From an uncultured Porphyromonadaceae bacterium (GTDB lineage: Bacteria > Bacteroidota > Bacteroidia > Bacteroidales > Muribaculaceae): a stretch of 64,000 nt of DNA. The position numbers and the translations under genes are program-made. The notes under the pieces are model-generated. The model had not been told where the DNA came from and made no database searches. It worked only from the letters and a program-made list of their open reading frames with translations. The stretch is taken from contig CABUPJ010000010.1 of NCBI GenBank assembly GCA_902493335.1, positions 1 through 64,000 on the forward strand, written 5' to 3'. Shown here piece after piece: positions 24,807 through 33,325 of the stretch (positions are counted from its first letter, which is position 1; the number at the start of each line of letters is the position of its first letter).

Positions 24807-25826
24807 ATGAATAATCCTGACTGGAGCAAACTGCCTTTCGGCTATTTCCCGACAGATTACAACGTCCGTTGCTATTATCGCGACGGCAAATGGGGAGAAA
24901 TCGAGGTTTCGACATCAGAAACAATAAACATCCACATGGCCGCCACGGCCCTGCACTACGGACAAGAAATATTCGAGGGACTGAAAGCCTTCATGGGCGC
25001 CGACGGCAAGATACGCATCTTCCGTCTCGAAGAAAACGCCCGGCGTATACGCGAATCCGCCAAGGGTATCATGATGGAACCCATACCTGAAGAGCTGTTC
25101 AACAAGATGTGTGTCAAAGCCGTCGAACTCAACCGGCGCTTTGTGCCCCCCTACGGCAGCGGCGCGTCGCTCTACATACGCCCGCTCGAAATCGGCATGT
25201 CACCGCGCATCGGCGTCAAACCCGGTGACGAATATCTCTTCATCGTCATGGTGACACCCGTCGGCCCATACTTCAAAGAAGGTTTTGCCAACACAAAGAT
25301 ATGTATCATGCGCGAATATGACCGCGTGGCCCCACGCGGCACAGGCCGCTGGAAAGTCGGCGGCAACTATGCCGCCTCACTCTCGGCCGGCGAACGCGCC
25401 CACTCGCTCGGATACTCGGCCGTGCTCTATCTCGACCCGAAAGAGAAGAAATATCTCGACGAATGTGGTCCGGCCAACTTCTTTGCCATCAAAGACGGCA
25501 AATATATCACTCCGGCTTCCGACTCGATTCTGCCTTCGATAACCAACATGAGCCTTCAGAATCTGGCCCAAGACATGGGCATAGGCGTCGAATGCCGCCA
25601 TATCACCGCCGACGAACTCGCCGACTGCACCGAAGCCGCCGCCTGCGGAACGGCTGCCGTAGCCTCCCCCATCGGCGAGATTGACGACCTTGACACAGGC
25701 ACAAAATATATAATATCGAAAGACGGCAAACCGGGCCCTGTCACCACGGCTCTTTATAACAAACTCAACGCCATACGCCTTGGCGAAGAGCCTGACACTC
25801 ACGGCTGGAACACTATCATCGACTGA
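24807..25826 (+). CDS. ilvE: Branched-chain amino acid aminotransferase
   Basis: A 339-residue cytosolic PLP enzyme (fold type IV, eukaryote-like BCAT branch). It interconverts leucine, isoleucine or valine with their 2-oxo acids using glutamate/2-oxoglutarate. Key blocks are ATALHYGQEIFEGLKAF (about 46-62), LYIRPLEIGMSP (about 122-133), and RGTGRWKVGGNYAASLSAG, in which Lys183 is the PLP lysine. The FFAIKDGKYITPASDSILPSIT block also fits. It is complete, with its own -7 element. An HD-domain gene follows with a 1-bp stop/start overlap, so the two are co-translated. Confidence 0.97.
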   Translation: MNNPDWSKLPFGYFPTDYNVRCYYRDGKWGEIEVSTSETINIHMAATALHYGQEIFEGLKAFMGADGKIRIFRLEENARRIRESAKGIMMEPIPEELFNKMCVKAVELNRRFVPPYGSGASLYIRPLEIGMSPRIGVKPGDEYLFIVMVTPVGPYFKEGFANTKICIMREYDRVAPRGTGRWKVGGNYAASLSAGERAHSLGYSAVLYLDPKEKKYLDECGPANFFAIKDGKYITPASDSILPSITNMSLQNLAQDMGIGVECRHITADELADCTEAAACGTAAVASPIGEIDDLDTGTKYIISKDGKPGPVTTALYNKLNAIRLGEEPDTHGWNTIID

Positions 25827-26383
25827 TGCCTGACTATAACGAACTGATTGACCGCTATTACGCGCCGGAGACACGCCGGCGCGAGATTCTCGTCAGACAT
25901 TCGCGTCAGGTCGCAGACAAAGCTCTGGAAATATCACGCAGCCTCGGCCTTGACCTCGACGAGTCAACGGTCGAGGCTGCTGCTATGCTCCACGACATCG
26001 GTATCGTGGCCACCGACGCCCCCGGCATTGACTGCCACGGCTCGGAGCCATATCTGCGTCACGGCGTAATAGGCGCGCGCATGATACGCGAGGCCGGATT
26101 TCCGGAAGAGATTGCCCGCGTCGCCGAACGCCACACCGGCGCCGGCATCTCGGCTGAAGACATCGCCACGATGAATCTGCCGCTCCCGCCGGGCGACTAT
26201 ATGCCGCGCACACTGCTCGAGCGTCTTGTCTGCTATGCCGACAAATTTTTCTCGAAGAGCGGCGACATGAAAGAGAAACCGCTCGAACGCGTCCGTCTCT
26301 CGATGGCAAAACACTCGCCCGAGACCGTCACACGCTTCGAAGCCCTGCACAAAGAATTCGGCGCCGGTCACAAAGCACTGTAA
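25826..26383 (+). CDS. HD-domain (HDIG) hydrolase
   Basis: A 185-residue cytosolic HD-superfamily protein. Metal ligands are visible as His25 in VRHSRQVADKAL and His56-Asp57 in AAAMLHDIGIVATD. A further His is in LRHGVIGARM, and another in ERHTGAG. The HDIG motif is typical of small phosphohydrolases acting on nucleotides or related phosphates; the substrate is unknown. The ATG overlaps the ilvE TGA (TGATG), so expression follows ilvE. Confidence 0.88.
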   Translation: MPDYNELIDRYYAPETRRREILVRHSRQVADKALEISRSLGLDLDESTVEAAAMLHDIGIVATDAPGIDCHGSEPYLRHGVIGARMIREAGFPEEIARVAERHTGAGISAEDIATMNLPLPPGDYMPRTLLERLVCYADKFFSKSGDMKEKPLERVRLSMAKHSPETVTRFEALHKEFGAGHKAL

Positions 26384-26410
26384 CACAAATTGCCAATCAA
26401 CCATAGCTCA

Positions 26411-27307
26411 ATGCCCCAAATAGCCATATCGACACAGACTTACCGCCACGACATCGACGAGTGCGCCCTGCTCTGCGAGAGCATCAGCCGCTTCGTGCCG
26501 GACTCGATTGACCATTTTATATTCGTCAACGATGAGGACTACGGGCTTTTTGTGTCTGACCCGCGCTTTGCCCGCGCTAAGATTCACCGCAAGTCTGAGC
26601 TGTTGCCGAAAACATTCTTCAAGCTGCCGTTCAGGCTCATGGGTCACAAATGCTATGTGTCGCCGGCGACGATACCGGTGCGGCAATGGATTGCACAACA
26701 GATATGCAAGCTCGCCGTCTTCGACGTCATCGGCGACAGCTATGACGCCGTGATGCACCTCGACTCAGAGTGTGTCTTCATGCGGCCGTTCAGACTCGAC
26801 TCGATTTACCGCGACGGGCGGTTCATGCTCTACAGCCGTGACTTCGAGGAAGAGCCATACCACGAGAACTATTGCCGGGTGGCAAAAAAGGCCCTCCGCC
26901 TCGACGCCGATGTCGAGACGATGGCAAAAAGGACTTACATGACCCAGCCGATGGTCTTCGAGCGCCGCAGCCTTCAGGAAATGCTTGCACGCCTGGGCAA
27001 AGGGTCGTTGTTCGGCTGGAAATACCGTTTTGCCAACAACTATAAAATCAGCGAGATATATCTGTATAGCCTCTACTGCATCCATGCGCTCGCCGGCCGC
27101 GGCCATTTCAACACCGACAAGCGACGTTTCCCGCTGATCCATGTCGTCGACTTCGACACCGCCGCACCACTTGAAGAACGTGTGCGGATATTGCTCTCAG
27201 ACCCCGACGTAACGGGCATCTGTTTCCAAAAAGGCAAGCGCCACGACGGCAAATGCGTCGACAGCGCCACCATCGCCTCAGTCGTCAGAAAGATCTGGGA
27301 AGATTAA
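26411..27307 (+). CDS. DUF6492-family, glycosyltransferase-like protein
   Basis: A 298-residue soluble protein. A GT-A-like pattern is present: IAISTQTYRHDIDECALLCES at the start, HFIFVNDEDYGLF, and the DxD-like VMHLDSECVFMRPF at about 114-127. This resembles proteins annotated DUF6492, which are thought to be glycosyltransferases. No membrane segment. The ATG at 26411 is preferred over an in-frame TTG at 26390, because the beta-strand of the fold begins right after it. It follows the HD gene by 27 bp and ends at a terminator facing the polysaccharide locus, so it may contribute a sugar to that glycan. This is inference. Confidence 0.6.
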   Translation: MPQIAISTQTYRHDIDECALLCESISRFVPDSIDHFIFVNDEDYGLFVSDPRFARAKIHRKSELLPKTFFKLPFRLMGHKCYVSPATIPVRQWIAQQICKLAVFDVIGDSYDAVMHLDSECVFMRPFRLDSIYRDGRFMLYSRDFEEEPYHENYCRVAKKALRLDADVETMAKRTYMTQPMVFERRSLQEMLARLGKGSLFGWKYRFANNYKISEIYLYSLYCIHALAGRGHFNTDKRRFPLIHVVDFDTAAPLEERVRILLSDPDVTGICFQKGKRHDGKCVDSATIASVVRKIWED

Positions 27308-27318
27308 GTCGAACAAAA

Positions 27319-27356
27319 AAGTCGGACGGGTCTGACATGTCGGACAGGTCTGACTT
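27319..27356. terminator. Bidirectional hairpin terminator
   Basis: AAGTCGGAC (27319-27327) pairs with GTCTGACTT (27348-27356), one G-U, flanked by A6 and TCTTT. It lies between the convergent DUF6492 and four-helix-bundle genes. A second hairpin CGTCTGA-CTTA-TCAGACG (27373-27390) lies within the last codons of the latter gene. Confidence 0.65.
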
Positions 27357-27367
27357 CTTTGGCATAT

Positions 27368-27943
27368 CTATTCGTCTGACTTATCAGACGTAGGCCTGTG
27401 GCCGCTGCGATAGTCGACTCGAGCTTTGAACATTCGCTCTTTTATGCCACCTTCTTGAAGAAACTGACGCTCCTGCGATTCAATCAGACGTCTGAGCATA
27501 TACGTAGTCTGATTTATCAGCGTAATACATAGATTACAAAACTCTTCAGCATTCATTCGCTCGGCAAGCGCGGATGAATTGCGCTCAAACTCAGGCGTAC
27601 GCAAATAATACCTAAGCCGCTCTGTGCGCGGATGATTTTTATCCCATTTAGGAAGATTATGCTGACGTAGATAATCCTCATAATCAAGCAACAGTTCTTC
27701 AAGTGAAGCCTTTGCAACATTGGTCAGCTTAATCTCCGTCTCTTTCGAAGTCGACGACGCCGCGCTCCCCTCAGCTATATTCTGTTTACCCGAGCGGGCA
27801 GCTTGCTCAATCTGATCGCGGGTTCTGCTGCCAGGTCTGATAAATTTTGCCGCAAAGACGGCCGAGAGATCGCAGATTATCTCGGTCAATTTAAAGACCT
27901 TAAGATTTCTGTAACCGCCACCCTTGGGCAAAAATACAGTCAT
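27368..27943 (-). CDS. Four-helix-bundle suffix-domain protein (S23/IVS-like)
   Basis: A 191-residue protein related to the four-helix-bundle proteins encoded in 23S rRNA intervening sequences and scattered singly in Bacteroidetes. Visible family blocks are GGGYRNLKVFKLTEIICDLS, then SRTRDQIEQAARSGKQNIAEGSAA at about 56-79. A charged suffix with LRYYLRTPEF and CITLINQTTYMLRRLIESQ follows. The ATG at 27943 is chosen because the only upstream in-frame start is a GTG inside the neighbouring glycosyltransferase gene. It is tucked 14 bp behind a glycosyltransferase gene and has no known role in polysaccharide synthesis. It may be a mobile or decorative insertion. Confidence 0.8.
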   Translation of the reverse strand: MTVFLPKGGGYRNLKVFKLTEIICDLSAVFAAKFIRPGSRTRDQIEQAARSGKQNIAEGSAASSTSKETEIKLTNVAKASLEELLLDYEDYLRQHNLPKWDKNHPRTERLRYYLRTPEFERNSSALAERMNAEEFCNLCITLINQTTYMLRRLIESQERQFLQEGGIKERMFKARVDYRSGHRPTSDKSDE

Positions 27944-27957
27944 TATAAGATGATTTT

Positions 27958-29154
27958 TCAGAGGCCGCGCGCGGTGAAATAGCGGTCGTAGCCAGCGAGG
28001 AGGGCCTTGCTTGTGTGTGTCCACGAGAGTTCGTTCTCGATACGGCTGCGGCCTATCTTCGACATCTTTTCGCGCTGTGCGGGGTCGTCGAGAAGGGCGA
28101 CAATCTTGTCTGCCATGTCGATGGCGTCGTTTTTGCGGGCATAGAGTGATGCGTCGGCCGCAGAATAACGGCCTTCGGTAAGGTCGAACTGCACGACCGG
28201 CTTGCCAAGCGCCATATATTCAAGCACCTTGTTCATCGTCGACTTGTCGTTCATGGCGTTGTATTCGTCGGAGTTGACACAGACGTCGGCCGTGTTGAGA
28301 TAGCGCAGCATCTGTTCGTCAGAGACGCGTCCGGTAAACTCGACGATGTCGTCAAGCCCCATCTCTGTACATTTGGCACGCAGAGCCTCGAGATGAGGGC
28401 CACCGCCGACGATACCCCAGAAAATGTCGTCACGACCGAGTGTATCGCGGATATAACGCGCGGCTTCAAGCATATATTCTATGCCCTCCTGCTGGCCTAT
28501 GACGCCGAGGTAGCCGACCATATAGCGTCGCCCGCGCTTGATGCTCTCGTCGGGTGGCAAGATCTTGAGGCGCTCGAGTTTTGGACCGCTGCGGAGCACA
28601 ATGACCTTGTCGGGATCCATGCCGTCGCGCTCGATGGCGATGCGGCGATAGCTCTCGTTGGTGACAAAGGCAAAGGTGCAGTGACGGTAGGTCTGACGTT
28701 CGAGCCAGAGCTGGCTCTTGTAAAGGAGGCCGGATGTCTTGCCGAATTTGGCTTCAAAAAGTTCGGGACAGATGTCGTGGTGGTCGAAGACATAGTCAAC
28801 GCCGTATTTTTTGAAGCGACGCGCCACGAGCCAGATGTCGTCGGGAGGATTACAGCCGTGGATTACATGGAAACCGCGCTCTTTATATATTTTTTTAGCG
28901 AGACGGATTTCCTCGCGCAGGGCACAGTAATATTCACGCGCATAGCCGATAGCTCCGTTGCCTTCTGCCGGTAGGTCGTGGCGGTAGATATGGACACCGC
29001 CGAGAAATTCATATTCCTTGTCATAACCTTTTCCCTTGGGGCATATCACCGACACCTGATAGCCGTTGGCGGCCAAAGTCGTGGCCTCCTGCCATACGCG
29101 GGTATCAAAAGGCACGGGAAGATTTTCGACAACAATGAGTATACGTCTATCCAT
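27958..29154 (-). CDS. Glycosyltransferase family 4
   Basis: A 398-residue GT-B glycosyltransferase. The N-terminal half begins RILIVVENLPVPFDTRVWQEA. The C-terminal donor-binding half has GYLGVIGQQEGIEYMLEAAR, then GRVSDEQMLRYLNTADVCVNS, and EYMALGKPVVQFDLTEG. No membrane segment. The start at 29154 overlaps the upstream dehydrogenase stop by 1 bp (TGATG); an alternative in-frame ATG lies four codons upstream. Coupling to a nucleotide-sugar dehydrogenase suggests it may transfer a uronic acid made by that enzyme. This is inference. Confidence 0.92.
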   Translation of the reverse strand: MDRRILIVVENLPVPFDTRVWQEATTLAANGYQVSVICPKGKGYDKEYEFLGGVHIYRHDLPAEGNGAIGYAREYYCALREEIRLAKKIYKERGFHVIHGCNPPDDIWLVARRFKKYGVDYVFDHHDICPELFEAKFGKTSGLLYKSQLWLERQTYRHCTFAFVTNESYRRIAIERDGMDPDKVIVLRSGPKLERLKILPPDESIKRGRRYMVGYLGVIGQQEGIEYMLEAARYIRDTLGRDDIFWGIVGGGPHLEALRAKCTEMGLDDIVEFTGRVSDEQMLRYLNTADVCVNSDEYNAMNDKSTMNKVLEYMALGKPVVQFDLTEGRYSAADASLYARKNDAIDMADKIVALLDDPAQREKMSKIGRSRIENELSWTHTSKALLAGYDRYFTARGL

Positions 29155-30485
29155 CAGCAACCGCATTTGTTAATATCTCCCCATGTCAGACCGATGTATT
29201 TGCCGTCGTAACAGACGTCTTTCCAGGCTCTGACAAGGTCTATGACAGTTTTGCCGGGATAACGTTCGAGGAGGTCGGCGAATTCGGCTTCCTTGTTGGT
29301 CACCACAAGCACATCTGAATCGGCCACGACGCTGTCGAGGTCGCCGCTGACGAGGTGCTGGAGGTGAGGTATGCGGGCCATGATATAGTCTTTGTTGGTG
29401 CCTGTGATATTCGACAGGTTGACGTTTTTGTCGTAAATCTTTATGTCGCAGCCTTTGCCGAGCAGACTTTCGACAACATCGACGATGGGACTGCAGCGCA
29501 GGTCGTCGGTGCCCGACTTGAAGCTCAGGCCGAGGATGCCGATCTTGTGGGAGGGCTGGCTGAAGATAAGCTCGGTGGCGTTGGCTTTCTGTATCTCGTT
29601 GCTGCGGCCTATGTTGTTGATGACAGGCACCTCGACATAATGGTCGGCGGCGAGAGTCTTGAGCGCCAGCAGGTCTTTCGGCAGACAAGAGCCGCCGTAA
29701 GCAAAACCGGGCTTGAAATAATAAGGCGATATATTGAGCTGACGGTCACGGCAGAAGATGTCCATCACCTTGTGGCTGTCGATGTTGAGCGACTTGCAGA
29801 TGTTGCCGACCTCATTGGCAAAGACAATCTTCAAGGCATGGAAGGTGTTGTTGACATATTTCATTATCTCGCAGACCTCGATGTCTGAGGCGACAAACTC
29901 GGCCGGTATCGGACTATAGAGTTCGCGCATCTGCTCGAGAGCGCGCTCGTTGTCTGTGCCGACAAGATTGATCGGGGGATTCATGAAGTCGTGAACCGAG
30001 CTGCCCTCGCGGAGAAACTCGGGATTCGAGACGACGGTGAAGTCTGTGTCGCGCTTCTTGCCCGAGGCCTCGGCGATAATCTCGCCGACGCGGCGGTTGG
30101 TGCCCGGCATGACGGTGCTGCGGATGACAACGGTGTGGAATGTGTCTTTATGTCTTAAAGCCTCACCGATCTGACGGGCGACGTTATAGATATATTCGAG
30201 ATTCAGATGTCCCTCTTTCGACGAAGGAGTGCCGACGGTGACAAACGAGATGTCGGTTGCCCTGACGGCCTCTTCGGCATCAGTGGTCGCCGTCAGACGG
30301 CCGGCGTCAACGACTTCGCGACAGAGTTCGGCGATGTCTTTTTCGATAATTGTGGGACGTCCCTCGTTTATGAGATTGACTTTATTCTGAGACACATCTA
30401 CGCCGACAACCCTGTGGCCGAGCTTGGCGAAGCAAACCGAGCCGACACAGCCGACATATCCGAGTCCAAAAAAACTGATATTCAT
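29154..30485 (-). CDS. Nucleotide-sugar 6-dehydrogenase, GDP-mannose dehydrogenase (AlgD)-like
   Basis: A 443-residue cytosolic NAD enzyme that oxidises a nucleotide sugar twice to its uronate. The NAD loop GLGYVG is at residues 7-12, catalytic Cys267 is in FAYGGSCLPKDLLAL, and GLSFKSGTDDLRCSPI is at about 320-335. Along its whole length it resembles Pseudomonas AlgD, including PGTNRRV, NPEFLREGSSV, MKYVNNTFHALKIVFANE and YYFKPGFA. This favours GDP-mannose over UDP-glucose as substrate, but substrate calls in this family need care. It is followed by a coupled glycosyltransferase and sits inside the polysaccharide locus, where it would supply a (mannuronic) acid residue. Confidence 0.88.
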   Translation of the reverse strand: MNISFFGLGYVGCVGSVCFAKLGHRVVGVDVSQNKVNLINEGRPTIIEKDIAELCREVVDAGRLTATTDAEEAVRATDISFVTVGTPSSKEGHLNLEYIYNVARQIGEALRHKDTFHTVVIRSTVMPGTNRRVGEIIAEASGKKRDTDFTVVSNPEFLREGSSVHDFMNPPINLVGTDNERALEQMRELYSPIPAEFVASDIEVCEIMKYVNNTFHALKIVFANEVGNICKSLNIDSHKVMDIFCRDRQLNISPYYFKPGFAYGGSCLPKDLLALKTLAADHYVEVPVINNIGRSNEIQKANATELIFSQPSHKIGILGLSFKSGTDDLRCSPIVDVVESLLGKGCDIKIYDKNVNLSNITGTNKDYIMARIPHLQHLVSGDLDSVVADSDVLVVTNKEAEFADLLERYPGKTVIDLVRAWKDVCYDGKYIGLTWGDINKCGC

Positions 30486-30592
30486 AGTCTTGTCTTTAAT
30501 ATTCCGAAATATCGAGGCTCGTTAACGCCTCTTAACACTTGTAAAACGTCGTTTCAGAGCTTTTATTGCATATGCTTCAAGAAAAATATGCC

Positions 30593-30600
30593 TATCTTTG
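30593..30600 (+). promoter_or_regulatory. -7 element of the rightward glycosyltransferase pair
   Basis: TATCTTTG at 30593-30600 matches TAnnTTTG and lies 18 bp before the ATG at 30619. A TTG at 30566-30568 is slightly too far (24 nt) for a standard spacer. Confidence 0.5.
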
Positions 30601-30618
30601 TAGAAAATCAACCAACAA

Positions 30619-31605
30619 ATGTCAGAGAAAACAATCATATCTGTCCTCGTGCCGGTCTACAATGTCGAACGCTATCTCGGCCGCTGTCTCGATTCGATAT
30701 TGAATCAGACTTTCGGCGACATCGAGATAGTCTGCGTCAACGACTGCAGCCCCGACGGTTCGGCCGCAATTCTTGCCGACTATGCCTCACGCGACAGCCG
30801 CGTCAGAGTCATTACCAAAGAGAAAAACGAAGGCCTTATGATGGCTCGCAAAACAGGTTACGAAAACGCCCGCGGCGAGTATGTTTTTTTCTGCGACAGC
30901 GACGACTATCTGCCCGAAAACGCCCTCGAGAGGCTTTACCGGGCCGCCCGCGACAGCCGGGCCGATATCACCGTCGGCGACCTCGAGATGGTGACCTCGC
31001 GCGGTCTCCGCGCCCGTCGCCGACGCTACGGCGCTATAGCATACAGTCCTGACGCATATCTTAAAGCCATACTCAACTGGACTACATGCTCGCTCTGCGG
31101 CTCGCTCTTCAAACGCTCGCTGTTTGACGGCCACGTCTACGAGACCTTCATGAACCAGTCGCACTCTGAAGACCGTATACTGCTCACCCAGCTGCTTGTC
31201 GAGCGGCAGCCATCAATCTGCACTGTCGATTTCGTCTCATATTATTATTACGTCAACGACGAATCGCTCTCGCACGTCCGTGTCACAGACCGCACACTGT
31301 CGCTACAATTCAAAGCTCTCCTCTGGTGCCACGGCTACGTCGACATCCATAAGCCCTGCATGCGCCGCGACAACGACGGCTACATCATACGTTACATGGG
31401 CTATTATATCGAGCGCGGCGTGGCGGCACGTAAAATCAAAGCGCTGAGCGATGTCAATGCCCGGTTGCTCTCCTACCCTGTCATGCGTGACACCATAGGC
31501 CGCGGAGCCGCAAACCATATATGGCTGTGCAGCAATATAAAGCCCTATCAGATGGCCTGCAAGGCCGCCCGCAGGGCGATACGCAAACTTCAAGGCAAAG
31601 AGTGA
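30619..31605 (+). CDS. Glycosyltransferase family 2
   Basis: A 328-residue GT-A glycosyltransferase. It starts ISVLVPVYNVERYLGRCLDS, carries VCVNDCSPDGSAAIL and then the DxD-type motif YVFFCDSDDYLPENAL at about 90-105. The C-terminal half holds the acceptor region, with no membrane segment. The next gene begins inside its stop codon (TGATG), so the two glycosyltransferases are made together, divergently from the dehydrogenase pair. Confidence 0.92.
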   Translation: MSEKTIISVLVPVYNVERYLGRCLDSILNQTFGDIEIVCVNDCSPDGSAAILADYASRDSRVRVITKEKNEGLMMARKTGYENARGEYVFFCDSDDYLPENALERLYRAARDSRADITVGDLEMVTSRGLRARRRRYGAIAYSPDAYLKAILNWTTCSLCGSLFKRSLFDGHVYETFMNQSHSEDRILLTQLLVERQPSICTVDFVSYYYYVNDESLSHVRVTDRTLSLQFKALLWCHGYVDIHKPCMRRDNDGYIIRYMGYYIERGVAARKIKALSDVNARLLSYPVMRDTIGRGAANHIWLCSNIKPYQMACKAARRAIRKLQGKE

Positions 31606-32693
31606 TGCGACTGCTGGTCATTTCAAACATGTATCCGTCTGAGACCGACAAGGTCTACGGCACTTTTGTCAGAAACTTTGTCGAGGACGCGCGCCGGCGC
31701 AATGCCGACGGCATCACCGAACTCGTCGCCATCCGCGGCAAACGTAAAGGCGCCGTGTCAAAAGCGGCGGCATACGCATCATTCTATGCCAAGACGCTCT
31801 ACAAGCTTCTTTTCAAGAGCTACGATATCGTCTACGTCCATACAATCACATTCACGTCGATACCGCTTCGCATAGCCTCGTGGCTGAGGCGCCTGCCATT
31901 GGTGTTCAACGTTCACGGCGACGATGTGCTCCCCGAAACTGACATGAAAAAGAAGCTCAAAAGCATCGCCGCGCCGATGCTGCCGCGGGCGAAGATGATA
32001 GTCAGTCCGTCAGTATATTACCGCAAAGTTTTGCGCGAGGAATTTCCGGCACTGATTGATTACACCGATATCTTTGTGTCGCCGTCGGGCGGTCTCGGGC
32101 CTAAATTTTACTATGACAAGCCCAAAGCACCTGCATCACAGACCCTGACACTCGGTTTTGTGTCGCGCATTGACCACGGCAAGGGCTGGAAAACACTGCT
32201 CGACGCCGTCGCGCAGCTGCGTCAGCGCGGCATAGACTGCCAATGCATAATCGCAGGAAAAGGCGCTCAATCACAGCAGCTTGAGGCAGCAATTAAAGAA
32301 CAGGGGCTCAGCGATTGCGTCGAATATATCGGTCCGCAGTCGCACGACAGCCTTCCTGCGCTCTATCGCAGTTTCGACCTCTTTATCTTCCCGACCGAGC
32401 GTCGCGCCGAAAGTCTCGGCCTCGTCGGCATCGAGGCCATGGCGGCGGGAACGCCGGTGATTGCTTCGCGCATCGGCGGCCCCTCGGGCTACATCATCGA
32501 CGATGTCAACGGCTACCTCTTCGACACCGGTGATGCCAACGCCTTAGCCGACAGAATCGAAGAGTTCAGCGCCCTCAGTAAAGACGACAAGCTTCGCCTC
32601 TCAGAGAGAGCAATGAAAACCGCCGACGACTATCACACCGACGACGTCCAGCGCGAACTTTACGAGAAACTGCTGACCCTGGCAAATGAGTAA
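31605..32693 (+). CDS. Glycosyltransferase family 4
   Basis: A 362-residue GT-B enzyme starting RLLVISNMYPSETDKVYGTF. Donor-side motifs are TLGFVSRIDHGKGWKTLLDA (about 181-200), DLFIFPTERRAESLGLVGIEAMAAGTPVI and the EX7E pair within it. The start at 31605 is chosen for the 1-bp overlap with the previous gene; a longer frame reaches back 84 bp into that gene and adds no recognisable sequence. Probably adds one sugar to the repeat unit of the locus glycan. Confidence 0.93.
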   Translation: MRLLVISNMYPSETDKVYGTFVRNFVEDARRRNADGITELVAIRGKRKGAVSKAAAYASFYAKTLYKLLFKSYDIVYVHTITFTSIPLRIASWLRRLPLVFNVHGDDVLPETDMKKKLKSIAAPMLPRAKMIVSPSVYYRKVLREEFPALIDYTDIFVSPSGGLGPKFYYDKPKAPASQTLTLGFVSRIDHGKGWKTLLDAVAQLRQRGIDCQCIIAGKGAQSQQLEAAIKEQGLSDCVEYIGPQSHDSLPALYRSFDLFIFPTERRAESLGLVGIEAMAAGTPVIASRIGGPSGYIIDDVNGYLFDTGDANALADRIEEFSALSKDDKLRLSERAMKTADDYHTDDVQRELYEKLLTLANE

Positions 32694-32782
32694 AGACATT
32701 AAGGTCATTAAGGTCGTTAAGGTCGGCGTTTGCATGACTAATGACGTTAAAGACATTAATGACGCTAATGACCTTATCGACT
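32694..32782. repeat. 9-bp tandem repeats in opposite orientations between convergent genes
   Basis: The left part reads (ATTAAGGTC)-like three times in a row (32698-32724). The right part, read on the other strand, is a second array of similar 9-mers (ATAAGGTCATTAGCGTCATT and onward, 32775-32738). The arms can pair imperfectly over about 30 bp, including 11 bp around TAAGGTCATTA. Probably a terminator expanded by 9-bp slippage. No coding region. Confidence 0.6.
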
Positions 32783-33325
32783 TTATTTTCTGTATTTTAT
32801 GATTTTTGCCGGGTTGCCGGCGACGATAGCGTAGTCGGGCACCGATTTGACGACAACGGCACCTGCGCCGATAACGGCACCTTTACCAATCGTTATATTC
32901 TTGGCGAGGATGGTGACACGCGCTCCTATCCATACATCGTCGCTGATTGTCAGACTCGTGAGGCCAATACCACCCTGATCGATCATGGGACGCGACAGGT
33001 CGTCGAAATGATGGCCTCCGCCGAGAATCAGCAAGTCGGGACCAATCATAACATCGCGTCCTATTGTGAGGTCTACGCCATGGACCTTGAAATGAGGGCC
33101 GAGACTCGAGCGACTGCCGAGCGACAGTTTCGCCGCGCTGCCTACATAAGCCATGCGCTCAATATTGGCCGTTTTGTCAATGGCGGGATTAACGCCGTGA
33201 AGCACTGCCGCACGAAGCCTACGCCACAACGAGCCTCCGGCACGGCGCATGCTGTTGTACGGCATCCAATAGAGCACCGTATAATAAAACGCCAGTAATA
33301 TCGCGCGGTAAATTTTCTTCATCAT
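32783..33325 (-). CDS. Hexapeptide-repeat acyltransferase (LbetaH, WbbJ/CatB type)
   Basis: A 180-residue trimeric left-handed beta-helix acyltransferase, most likely a sugar O-acetyltransferase for the locus glycan. Hexapeptide rungs are visible in LTIGRDVMIGPDLLILG and DDVWIGARVTILAKNITIGKGAVIGAGAVVVKSV, ending YAIVAGNPAKIIKYRK. The catalytic His is in LGGGHHFDD. It overlaps the polymerase gene by 4 bp (ATGA) and is last in the leftward wza-wzc-wzx-wzy row. Confidence 0.9.
   Translation of the reverse strand: MMKKIYRAILLAFYYTVLYWMPYNSMRRAGGSLWRRLRAAVLHGVNPAIDKTANIERMAYVGSAAKLSLGSRSSLGPHFKVHGVDLTIGRDVMIGPDLLILGGGHHFDDLSRPMIDQGGIGLTSLTISDDVWIGARVTILAKNITIGKGAVIGAGAVVVKSVPDYAIVAGNPAKIIKYRK

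Noticed and set aside
32694..32782. Possible CRISPR or integron attC site
   Set aside because: Units are 9 bp, directly abutting, and there is no integrase or cas gene; better explained as slippage in a terminator.
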